Source: Luzula sylvatica (Eukaryota; Streptophyta; Magnoliopsida; Poales; Juncaceae). Taken from it: a DNA stretch of 64,000 bases. The notes under the pieces were generated by a model. The model had not been told where the DNA came from. It worked only from the letters and a program-made list of their open reading frames with translations, and did no database searches. Shown here one piece after another: positions 13,637 to 25,800 of this stretch. Both the position numbers and the translations under genes were made by a program. The stretch covers positions 13,371,167-13,435,166 of the forward strand of contig OX326956.1 of assembly GCA_946800325.1 (NCBI GenBank). The letters run 5' to 3'. Every line of letters starts with the position of its first letter. Position 1 is the stretch's first letter.

Positions 13637-14026
13637 CCGTTGTAACGGACCTCAATGTCCGTTGTAACGGACTGTACAGAAATTTAAAAATTAGACTGGC
13701 GCCAAGAGTTCCGTTGTAACGGAATGGTATTGCGTTGTAACGGAGAGCCCTCTAAATTCAATTCTCATTCTACGGCTAGTACTCCGTTACGACGGAATAC
13801 AATTGCGTTACAACGGAGGGAAAATAGCGTTGCAACGGACATGAAAAACACAGGAAATTTCGTTGCAACGGTAAATTCCAAAAATTTGCCAGAACTATGT
13901 GCGTTGTAACGGACCTCAATGTCCGTTGCAACGGACATGCACAGAATTTTCAAACTAAGCTACGAATAGCTCTCCGTTATAACGCAGTTAGTACGTTGTA
14001 ACGGACCTCAATGTCCGTTGTAACGG
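13637..14026 (+). repeat. Array of 13 CCGTT/AACGG palindromes after pol
   Basis: Sites start at 13637, 13659, 13711, 13732, 13784, 13805, 13827, 13860, 13901, 13923, 13974, 13993 and 14015. Spacings are 22, 52, 21, 52, 21, 22, 33, 41, 22, 51, 19 and 22 bp. The layout suggests an old tandem repeat of about 73 bp carrying two palindromes per unit. The palindromes are well kept while the spacers, such as the stretch containing ACAGAA, have drifted. Confidence 0.9.
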
Positions 14027-14502
14027 AATAGTTTCTGGCAAGTTTTTTCTTTTAATCAAAATTTTCGAATATTTAACATTATTTTTGAACCCTGAGCATC
14101 AATGATAAATAAATCAAGCAATAAATGCATAAAAAGATTTTTCTCCACTTCATTGAACTAAAAGTGTTGGTTTTTAAACGAATTTTCATTTAACTCTGAA
14201 TTTCGCTCTCAAAATTGAAAGTTTGCAAAATATTTTAGAGGATTTGGTTATGATTTTGAAGAGATCTATTCGGGGATTCCAGCCCTATTGTTTCAAATTT
14301 CACGAGTTTGAAACACTTGATCGATGCGCGGTTCGTGCGATACGTTTTAACTCGATTTTCGAACCCGTAATTGATAATTGACTTATGAGTAAGGTTCTTA
14401 GCGTGGCCGTTAAAGTACGTTTTGCTAGATATAAAACATGACCAATTGCACTATGGAATGACCGTTTGTGGGGACCCGTTAGTAGATCAAATATACCCGC
14501 TT

Positions 14503-14506
<4 letters not shown>

Positions 14507-14551
<45 letters not shown>

Positions 14552-14729
14552 AAGGTCAAAAGACAACACCGAGAGTAACCTCATTGCATTTCGGTGTAGT
14601 GGGGCTTTCGGTTAAAGACTTCATATAAAAAAAAAAAAAAAAAGAGTGAGAAAAGATGAAGGTCAAAATACAACACCAAGAGTAACCTCATTGCATTTCG
14701 GTGTAGTGGGGCTTTCGGTTAAAGACTTC
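14507..14729 (+). repeat. A-rich tracts and 73-bp direct duplication
   Basis: A run of about 43 A at 14507-14549 and a second of about 16 A near 14627-14643 each precede a copy of a 73-bp segment starting TGAAGGTCAAAA (14550-14622 and 14657-14729; offset 107). The copies differ at a few positions. This looks like slippage or template switching at A runs during reverse transcription; it encodes nothing evident. Confidence 0.8.
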
Positions 14730-15180
14730 CAAAGAGAGAAAGGAAAACGAATGAGCGGGAAAATTGATCGAAAACGGGTATGAACCTTGTACCATTGTAC
14801 CAAACGTGTTTTAAAAGGAATAACTTGCATTTAAGATCATCTAGCAAAACGGGAAATTTTGGCCCGATAATAGCCTTCGAATTGAGTCCTTTTGAGATTG
14901 TGGAGTTAAGCAATTCGAAGTAAAAACGTTTAAGTCGCCCTTACCGTTTGAGATCGAGTGTCATGAAAAACTCTTATGAAATTTCGAGTTAATTTCGAGA
15001 TCTAATAATAAAAAGACCAATATCATTCTAAATAACTAGCGAACTTGATGAAATGAGAGTGAACCATTTGATTCGTGAAATTAGTTTTTGAACCAACAAT
15101 ATAACTTCAACAAAATCTTATGCAATTCTCTCTTATGTTTGACTTTTATACTCTAATTGATCGAGGACGATCAAGGATTT

Positions 15181-15193
15181 AAGTGTGGGGGTA
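15181..15193 (+). other. 3' polypurine tract
   Basis: AAGTGTGGGGGTA ends two bases before the 3' LTR begins at 15196, the place where plus-strand DNA synthesis of an LTR element is primed. Confidence 0.85.
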
Positions 15194-15195
15194 TT

Positions 15196-16844
15196 TGATG
15201 TGAGGCAAATAAGGCACAAATTTAATGCGTAAATTTGGGATTTTAGCCCTTGTGAAGAACAATTCTATATACTTTATTAATCATATTTGAGATAACATGA
15301 ATATTTTTTCACTAAGTGTGTTTTACTGCTTAAACACAGGAATTAGAAGGGATTTCTGGGAATTTGGAGAGTGTAGTTGTCTCCAACACGTCAAGAGGAG
15401 TGAAAACGATATATTACACCTATATATTCGGTACTTGAATGAGACGGGAGGCAAACAATCATCATGATGAAAACTTACACACAAGTTTATACGAAAACCA
15501 CTCAATCCTTAGCCCTTATCCAGCCCACCTACCTTTGATGGAAATTACCTCATTACCCTCAATCCTCTTCACCAACTCGTGGCCAATAAGAAGACTCCGT
15601 GAGTGCTATAAATAGGACCACAAGGGCCACGAGTTTGGTACGCTCTTTTACGCCCATTCTCTCTCTCTCTCTCTCTCTCTCCTTCTTAAGCAAGTCCAAG
15701 AACTTTCAAGAACTCGCAAGGATTGCAACTACGAACGATAATTTTCTAAGATCGATCACCGAATAGAAGCTTACTTCATTCGGTGAATCGGTTTACACTT
15801 CGACGAAGATCGAGTTGCGAGGATTGAGGTGGAGCTTTCTTCATCCGAATCCACGCAAGCAAGGAGTCAAGTATACGCTATTCCACTCGGAAGCTTTCTT
15901 CCAATTGGACTTCTTGCAATCTCGAGTTCACTCAACCGGTACGGAGCTTTCTTCGATTGGCGAGTGGATCGGTACGAAAGGAAACGTGCGTGAGGCGACT
16001 AGCTTTCTAGCATCTCAAGCAACGGAGAAGGCATCCAAGACGAGACTCGAAGCTTTCTTCATCTCTCTAGGTGTTTTCTTTCCTTTCTTGTAATTCTTGT
16101 AGTTTAAAATTCGAAATTGGGTTTGTGTAAAGAATTCTCGGTTTAATGAATCTTTAGTTTCTTGTTTACTTGAATCGAATCTTTGTTCTAAACTTTGTCT
16201 TTTAACTTGATCTTTTGCTCTCAATTACTGCCTTAAACTTAGTTCAAATTTCCATTAAATCAATCCCAAAACAAACCTTCAATTCAAACCTCAATTCAAA
16301 TTACAAATTCGAAATCCAGAACAAACTCCGTTGTAACGGAACCTAACTTGCGTTATAACGGACCATTCGGTTTGTACCTGACTTTCAGTCTGTTGGTACT
16401 CCGTTGTAACGCAATTTACTTCCGTTGTAACGGACCAGCAAGAAAAAATATTCAATATCACTCATACTAGTGCGTTGTAACGGACATCGTGGTCCGTTGT
16501 AACGTATTAACCAATCCGTTGCAACGCAACCCCTGTTCGTTATAACGGACCAGTTTAGTGCGTTATAACGGAGTTTCATCCGTTGTAACGGACGTTCATC
16601 TCACACTTAGCGCCAGAATTTTCACTCAAGTCCGTTGTAACGGAACTTACTTCCGTTGTAACGGACTATCTTCTGTGAATTTTCTTCGTTATTTCTCATC
16701 CATTTTGATCCAAATTTTGACGCAATTGCTCCCCGTGGAACGAATCTATACATTTGCCACTGTACAAACTTAGATTACAAATTTTGTTGATTGTTCGGGT
16801 TTTTTACCACAACGATATTTTACACGCCAAAAACCCGCAAATCA
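15196..16844 (+). repeat. 3' LTR of the Athila-like element
   Basis: A 1,649-bp copy of the 5' LTR, four bases shorter through a shorter CT tract (about 15659-15681). The TATA box is at 15607-15614 and the 12-palindrome array lies at about 16328-16664. It ends CGCAAATCA and is followed directly by the target duplication CTTTG and satellite DNA. Confidence 0.96.
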
Positions 16845-19800
16845 CTTTGAGGAGTTCAAATAACGTGTTTTAAGATCATTTGTATCGTATCTTTTAGTAC
16901 ATAACTTTTCACCAAATTTCACAAACACTAAGATAGTTTGTTTTTCGATTCAAAACAAGATTTTAACGCTTTGAGCAGTTCAAATAACGTGTTTTTAGAT
17001 CGTTTGTATCGTATCTTTTACTACATAACATTTCACCAAATTTAACAAACACTAAGAAAGTTTGTTTTTCGATTCAAAACAAAATTTTAACGCTTTGAGG
17101 AGTTCAAATAACGTGTTTTTAGATCATTTGTATCGTATCTTTTAGTACATAACTTTTCACCAAATTTCACAAACGCTTAGAAAGTTTGTTTTTCGATTCA
17201 AAACAAGATTTTAACGCTTTGAGGAGTTCAAATAACGTGTTTTTAGATCATTTGTATCGTATCTTTTAGTACATAACTTTTAACCAAATTTCACAAAAAC
17301 TAAGAAAGTTTGTTTTTCGATTCAAAACAAGATTTTAACGCTTTGAGGAGTTCAAATAACGTGTTATTAGATCATTTGTATCGTATCTTTTAGTACATAA
17401 CTTTTCACCAAATTTCACAAACTCTAAGATAGTTTGTTTTTCGATTCAAAACAAGATTTTAACGCTTTGAGGAGTTCAAATAACGTGTTTTTAGACCATT
17501 TGTATCGTATCTTTTAGTACACAACTTTTCACCAAATTTCACAAACACTAAGATAGTTTGTTTTTCGTTTCAAAACAAGATTTTAACGCTTTGAGGAGTT
17601 CAAATAACATGTTTTTAGATCATTTGTATCGTATCTTTTACTACATAACTTTTCACCAAATTTCACAAACACTAAGAAAGTTTGTTTTTCGATTCAAAAC
17701 AAGATTTGAACGCTTTGAGGCGTTCAAATAACGTGTTTTAAGATCATTTGTATCGTATCTTTTAGTACATAACTTTTCACAAAATTTCACAAACACTAAG
17801 AAAGTTTGTTTTTCGATTCAAAACAAGATTTTAACGCTTTGAGGAGTTCAAATAACGTGTTTTAAGATCATTTGTATTGTATCTTTTACTACATAACTTT
17901 TCACCATATTTCACAAACACTAAGAAAGTTTGTTTTTCGATTCAAAACAAGATTTGAACGCTTTGAGGAGTTCAAATAACAGGTTTTAAGATCATTTGTA
18001 TCGTATCTTTTAGTACATAACTTTTCACCAAATTTCACAAACACTAAGAAAGTTTGTTTTTCGATTCAAAACAAGATTTTAACGCTTTGAGGAGTTCAAA
18101 TAACGTGTTTTAAGATCAGTTGTATCGTATCTTTTAGTACATAACTTTTCACCAAATTTCACAAACACTAAGAAAGTTTGTTTTTCGATTCAAAACAAGA
18201 TTTTAACGCTTTGAGGAGTTCAAATAACGTGTTTTTAGATCATTTGTATCGTATCTTTTAGTACATAACTTTTCCCCAAATTTCACAAACACTAAGATAG
18301 TTTGTTTTTCGATTCAAAACAAGATTTGAACGCTTTGAGGAGTACAAATAACGTGTTTTTAGATCATTTGTATCGTATCTTTTAGTACATAACTTTTCAC
18401 CAAATTTCACAAACACTAAGAAAGTTTGTTTTTCGATTCAAAACAAGATTTTAACGCTCTGAGGAGTTCAAATAACGTGTTTTAAGATCATTTGTATCGT
18501 ATCTTTTACTACATAACTTTTCACCAAATTTCACAAACATTAAGAAAGTTTGTTTTTCGATTCAAAACAAGATTTGAACGCTTTGAGGAGTTCAAATAAC
18601 GTGTTTTAAGATCATTTGTATCGTATCTTTTAGTACATAACTTTTCACCAAATTTCACAAACACTAAGAAAGTTTGTTTTTCGATTCAAAACAAGATTTA
18701 ACGCTTTGAGGAGTTCAAATAACGTGTTTTAAGATCATTTGTATCGTATCATTTACCACATAACTTTTCACCAAATTTCACAAACACTAAGAAAGTTTGT
18801 TTTTCGATTCAAACCAAGATTTTAACGCTTTGAGGAGTTCAAATAACGTGTTTTTAGATCATTTGTATCGTATCTATTACTACATAACTTTTCACCAAAT
18901 TTCACAAACACTAAGAAAGTTTGTTTTTCGATTCAAAAGAAGATTTGAACGCTTTGAGGAGTTCAAATAACGTGTTTTTAGATCATTTGTATCGTATCTT
19001 TTAGTACATAACTTTTCCCCAAATTTCACAAACACTAAGATAGTTTGTTTTTCGATTCAAAACAAGATTTGAACGCTTTGAGGAGTACAAATAACGTGTT
19101 TTTAGATCATTTGTATCGTATCTTTTAGTACATAACTTTTCACCAAATTTCACAAACACTAAGAAAGTTTGTTTTTCGATTCAAAACAAGATTTTAACGC
19201 TCTGAGGAGTTCAAATAACGTGTTTTAAGATCATTTGTATCGTATCTTTTACGACATAACTTTTCACCAAATTTCACAAACATTAAGAAAGTTTGTTTTT
19301 CGATTCAAAACAAGATTTGAACGCTTTGAGGAGTTCAAATAACGTGTTTTAAGATCATTTGTATCGTATCTTTTAGTACATAACTTTTCACCAAATTTCA
19401 CAAACACTAAGAAAGTTTGTTTTTCGATTCAAAAGAAGATTTTAACGCTTTGAGGAGTTCAAATAACGTGTTTTTAGATCATTTGTATCGTATCTTTTAG
19501 TACATAACTTTTCCCCAAATTTCACAAACACTAAGATAGTTTGTTTTTCGATTCAAAACAAGATTTGAACGCTTTGAGGAGTTCAAATAACGTGTTTTTA
19601 GATCATTTGTATCGTATCTTTTAGTACATAACTTTTCACCAAATTTCACAAACACTAAGAAAGTTTGTTTTTCGATTCAAAACAAGATTTTAACGCTCTG
19701 AGGAGTTCAAATAACGTGTTTTAAGATCATTTGTATCGTATCTTTTACTACATAACTTTTCACCAAATTTCACAAACACTAAGAAAGTTTGTTTTTCGAT

Positions 19801-22800
19801 TCATAACAAGATTTGAACGCTTTGAGGAGTCCAAATAACGTGTTTTTAGATCATTTGTATCGTATCTTTTAGTACATAACTTTTCACCAAATTTCACAAA
19901 CACTAAGAAAGTTTGTTTTTCGATTCAAAAGAAGATTTGAACGCTTTGAGGAGTTCAAATAACGTGTTTTTAGATCATTTGTATCGTATCTTTTACTACA
20001 TAACTTTTCACCAAATTTAACAAACTCTAAGAAAGTTTGTTTTTCGATTCAAAACAAAATTTTAACGCTTTGAGGAGTTCAAATAACGTGTTTTAAGATC
20101 ATTTGTATCGTATCATTTACCACATAACTTTTCACCAAATTTCACAAACACTAAGAAAGTTTGTTTTTCGATTCAAACCAAGATTTTAACGCTTTGAGGA
20201 GTTCAAATAACGTGTTTTTAGATCATTTGTATCGTATCTATTACTACATAACTTTTCACCAAATTTCACAAACACTAAGAAAGTTTGTTTTTCGATTCAA
20301 AAGAAGATTTGAACGCTTTGAGGAGTTCAAATAACGTGTTTTTAGATCATTTGTATCGTATCTTTTAGTACATAACTTTTCCCCAAATTTCACAAACACT
20401 AAGATAGTTTGTTTTTCGATTCAAAACAAGATTTGAACGCTTTGAGGAGTTCAAATAACGTGTTTTTAGATCATTTGTATCGTATCTTTTAGTACATAAC
20501 TTTTCACCAAATTTCACAAACACTAAGAAAGTTTGTTTTTCGATTCAAAACAAGATTTTAACGCTCTGAGGAGTTCAAATAACGTGTTTTAAGATCATTT
20601 GTATCGTATCTTTTACTACATAACTTTTCACCAAATTTCACAAACACTAAGAAAGTTTGTTTTTCGATTCATAACAAGATTTGAACGCTTTGAGGAGTCC
20701 AAATAACGTGTTTTTAGATCATTTGTATCGTATCTTTTAGTACATAACTTTTCACCAAATTTCACAAACACTAAGAAAGTTTGTTTTTCGATTCAAAAGA
20801 AGATTTGAACGCTTTGAGGAGTTCAAATAACGTGTTTTTAGATCATTTGTATCGTATCTTTTAGTACATAACTTTTCCCCAAATTTCACAAACACTAAGA
20901 TAGTTTGTTTTTCGATTCAAAACAAGATTTGAACGCTTTGAGGAGTTCAAATAACGTGTTTTTAGATCATTTGTATCGTATCTTTTAGTACATAACTTTT
21001 CACCAAATTTCACAAACACTAAGAAAGTTTGTTTTTCGATTCAAAACAAGATTTTAACGCTCTGAGGAGTTCAAATAACGTGTTTTAAGATCATTTGTAT
21101 CGTATCTTTTAGTACATAACTTTTCACCAAATTTCACAAACACTAAGAAAGTTTGTTTTTCGATTCAAAACAAGATTTGAACGCTCTGAGGAGTTCAAAT
21201 AACGTGTTTTTAGATCATTTGTATCGTATCTTTTAGTACATAACTTTTCACCAAATTTCACAAACACTAAGAAAGTTTGTTTTTCGATTCAAAACAAGAT
21301 TTTAACGCTTTGAGGAGTTCAAATAACGTATTTTAAGATCATTTGTATCGTATCTTTTAGTACATGACTTTTCACCAAATTTCACGAACACTAAGAAAGT
21401 TTGTTTTTCGATTCAAAACAAGATTTTAACGCTTTGAGGAGTTCAAATAACGTGTTTTTAGATCATTTGTATCGTATCTTTTAGTACACAACTTTTCACC
21501 AAATTTCACGAACACTAAGATAGTTTGTTTTTCGTTTCAAAACAAGATTTTAACGCTTTGAGGAGTTCAAATAACGTGTTTTTAGATCATTTGTATCGTA
21601 TCTTTTACTACATAACTTTTCACCAAATTTCACAAACACTAAGAAAGTTTGTTTTTCGATTCAAAACAAGATTTGAACGCTTTGAGGAGTTCAAATAACG
21701 TGTTTTTAGATCATTTGTATCGTATCATTTACCACATAACTTTTCACCAAATTTCACAAACACTAAGAAAGTTTGTTTTTCGATTCAAACCAAGATTTGA
21801 ACGCTTTGAGGAGTTCAAATAACGTGTTTTTAGATCATTTGTATCGTATCTATTACTACATAACTTTTCACCAAATTTCACAAACACTAAGAAAGTTTGT
21901 TTTTCGATTCAAAAGAAGATTTGAACGCTTTGAGGAGTTCAAATAACGTGTTTTTAGATCATTTGTATCGTATCTTTTAGTACATAACTTTTCCCCAAAT
22001 TTCACAAACACTAAGATAGTTTGTTTTTCGATTCAAAACAAGATTTGAACGCTTTGAGGAGTTCAAATAACGTGTTTTTAGATCATTTGTATCGTATCTT
22101 TTAGTACATAACTTTTCACCAAATTTCACAAACACTAAGAAAGTTTGTTTTTCGATTCAAAACAAGATTTTAACGCTCTGAGGAGTTCAAATAACGTGTT
22201 TTAAGATCATTTGTATCGTATCTTTTACTACATAACTTTTCACCAAATTTCACAAACACTAAGAAAGTTTGTTTTTCGTTTCAAAACAAGATTTGAACGC
22301 TTTGAGGAGTTCAAATAACGTGTTTTAAGATCATTTGTATCGTATCTTTTAGTACATAACTTTTCACCAAATTTCACAAACACTAAGAAAGTTTGTTTTT
22401 CGATTCAAAAGAAGATTTTAACGCTTTGAGGAGTTCAAATAACGTGTTTTCAGATCATTTGTATCGTATCTTTTAGTACATAACTTTTCCCCAAATTTCA
22501 CAAACACTAAGATAGTTTGTTTTTCGATTCAAAACAAGATTTGAACGCTTTGAGGAGTTCAAATAACGTGTTTTTAGATCATTTGTATCGTATCTTTTAG
22601 TACATAACTTTTCACCAAATTTCACAAACACTAAGAAAGTTTGTTTTTCGATTCAAAAGAAGATTTGAACGCTTTGAGGAGTTCAAATAACGTGTTTTTA
22701 GATCATTTGTATCGTATCTTTTAGTACATAACTTTTCCCCAAATTTCACAAACACTAAGATAGTTTGTTTTTCGATTCAAAACAAGATTTGAACGCTTTG

Positions 22801-25800
22801 AGGAGTTCAAATAACGTGTTTTTAGATCATTTGTATCGTATCTTTTAGTACATAACTTTTCACCAAATTTCACAAACACTAAGAAAGTTTGTTTTTCGAT
22901 TCAAAACAAGATTTTAACGCTCTGAGGAGTTCAAATAACGTGTTTTAAGATCATTTGTATCGTATCTTTTACTACATAACTTTTCACCAAATTTCACAAA
23001 CACTAAGAAAGTTTGTTTTTCGATTCATAACAAGATTTGAACGCTTTGAGGAGTCCAAATAACGTGTTTTTAGATCATTTGTATCGTATCTTTTAGTACA
23101 TAACTTTTCACCAAATTTCACAAACACTAAGAAAGTTTGTTTTTCGATTCAAAAGAAGATTTGAACGCTTTGAGGAGTTCAAATAACGTGTTTTTAGATC
23201 ATTTGTATCGTATCTTTTAGTACATAACTTTTCCCCAAATTTCACAAACACTAAGATAGTTTGTTTTTCGATTCAAAACAAGATTTGAACGCTTTGAGGA
23301 GTTCAAATAACGTGTTTTTAGATCATTTGTATCGTATCTTTTAGTACATAACTTTTCACCAAATTTCACAAACACTAAGAAAGTTTGTTTTTCGATTCAA
23401 AAGAAGATTTGAACGCTCTGAGGAGTTCAAATAACGTGTTTTAAGATCATTTGTATCGTATCTTTTAGTACATAACTTTTCACCAAATTTCACAAACACT
23501 AAGAAAGTTTGTTTTTCGATTCAAAACAAGATTTGAACGCTCTGAGGAGTTCAAATAACGTGTTTTTAGATCATTTGTATCGTATCTTTTAGTACATAAC
23601 TTTTCACCAAATTTCACAAACACTAAGAAAGTTTGTTTTTCGATTCAAAACAAGATTTTAACGCTTTGAGGAGTTCAAATAACGTATTTTAAGATCATTT
23701 GTATCGTATCTTTTAGTACATGACTTTTCACCAAATTTCACGAACACTAAGAAAGTTTGTTTTTCGATTCAAAACAAGATTTTAACGCTTTGAGGAGTTC
23801 AAATAACGTGTTTTTAGATCATTTGTATCGTATCTTTTAGTACACAACTTTTCACCAAATTTCACGAACACTAAGATAGTTTGTTTTTCGTTTCAAAACA
23901 AGATTTTAACGCTTTGAGGAGTTCAAATAACGTGTTTTTAGATCATTTGTATCGTATCTTTTACTACATAACTTTTCACCAAATTTCACAAACACTAAGA
24001 AAGTTTGTTTTTCGATTCAAAACAAGATTTGAACGCTTTGAGGAGTTCAAATAACGTGTTTTTAGATCATTTGTATCGTATCATTTACCACATAACTTTT
24101 CACCAAATTTCACAAACACTAAGAAAGTTTGTTTTTCGATTCAAACCAAGATTTGAACGCTTTGAGGAGTTCAAATAACGTGTTTTTAGATCATTTGTAT
24201 CGTATCTATTACTACATAACTTTTCACCAAATTTCACAAACACTAAGAAAGTTTGTTTTTCGATTCAAAAGAAGATTTGAACGCTTTGAGGAGTTCAAAT
24301 AACGTGTTTTTAGATCATTTGTATCGTATCTTTTAGTACATAACTTTTCCCCAAATTTCACAAACACTAAGATAGTTTGTTTTTCGATTCAAAACAAGAT
24401 TTGAACGCTTTGAGGAGTTCAAATAACGTGTTTTTAGATCATTTGTATCGTATCTTTTAGTACATAACTTTTCACCAAATTTCACAAACACTAAGAAAGT
24501 TTGTTTTTCGATTCAAAACAAGATTTTAACGCTCTGAGGAGTTCAAATAACGTGTTTTAAGATCATTTGTATCGTATCTTTTACTACATAACTTTTCACC
24601 AAATTTCACAAACACTAAGAAAGTTTGTTTTTCGTTTCAAAACAAGATTTGAACGCTTTGAGGAGTTCAAATAACGTGTTTTAAGATCATTTGTATCGTA
24701 TCTTTTAGTACATAACTTTTCACCAAATTTCACAAACACTAAGAAAGTTTGTTTTTCGATTCAAAAGAAGATTTTAACGCTTTGAGGAGTTCAAATAACG
24801 TGTTTTCAGATCATTTGTATCGTATCTTTTAGTACATAACTTTTCCCCAAATTTCACAAACACTAAGATAGTTTGTTTTTCGATTCAAAACAAGATTTGA
24901 ACGCTTTGAGGAGTTCAAATAACGTGTTTTTAGATCATTTGTATCGTATCTTTTAGTACATAACTTTTCACCAAATTTCACAAACACTAAGAAAGTTTGT
25001 TTTTCGATTCAAAACAAGATTTTAACGCTCTGAGGAGTTCAAATAACGTGTTTTAAGATCATTTGTATCGTATCTTTTACTACATAACTTTTCACCAAAT
25101 TTCACAAACACTAAGAAAGTTTGTTTTTCGATTCATAACAAGATTTTAACGCTTTGAGGAGTCCAAATAACGTGTTTTAAGATCATTTGTATCGTATCTT
25201 TTACTACATAACTTTTCACCAAATTTCACAAACACTAAGAAAGTTTGTTTTTCGATTCAAAAGAAGATTTGAACGCTTTGAGGAGTCCAAATAACGTGTT
25301 TTTAGATCATTAGTATCGTATCTTTTAGTACATAACTTTTCCCCAAATTTCACAAACACTAAGATAGTTTGTTTTTCGATTCAAAACAAGATTTGAACGC
25401 TTTGAGGAGTTCAAATAACGTGTTTTTAGATCATTTGTATCGTATCTTTTAGTACATAACTTTTCACCAAATTTCACAAACACTAAGAAAGTTTGTTTTT
25501 CGATTCAAAACAAGATTTTAACGCTCTGAGGAGTTCAAATAACGTGTTTTTAGATCATTTGTATCGTATCTTTTAGTACATAACTTTTCACCAAATTTCA
25601 CAAACACTAAGAAAGTTTGTTTTTCGATTCAAAACAAGATTTTAACGCTCTGAGGAGTTCAAATAACGTGTTTTTAGATCATTTGTATCGTATCTTTTAG
25701 TACATAACTTTTCACCAAATTTCACAAACACTAAGAAAGTTTGTTTTTCGATTCAAAACAAGATTTTAACGCTTTGAGGAGTTCAAATAACGTATTTTAA

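Larger units (their letters stand above)
13398..15180 (+). other. Long 3' non-coding region of the Athila-like element
   Basis: About 1.8 kb between pol and the 3' polypurine tract. Many Athila elements carry an env-like frame here. None is visible: the longest open frames are short and lie across repeats. The region instead holds a second polypurine-like tract, an array of palindromes, long A runs and a 73-bp direct duplication. Confidence 0.85.
6221..16844 (+). mobile_element. Complete Athila-like Ty3 LTR retrotransposon
   Basis: A full-length 10,624-bp element with all landmarks: two LTRs beginning TGATGTGAGG and ending CGCAAATCA, a primer site for tRNA-Asp, one open gag-pol frame, a polypurine tract next to the 3' LTR, and a perfect 5-bp target duplication CTTTG (6216-6220 and 16845-16849). 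Removing the element and one CTTTG restores an uninterrupted satellite monomer. The two LTRs appear identical except for the length of a CT microsatellite (27 versus 23 bases), which points to very recent insertion. The Athila assignment rests on the protease motif DLGAS, the FMDD reverse transcriptase, the tRNA-Asp primer and location in a satellite array, as for Athila in Arabidopsis. It has no recognisable env-like frame after pol. It may be autonomous, but activity is not shown. Confidence 0.96.
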
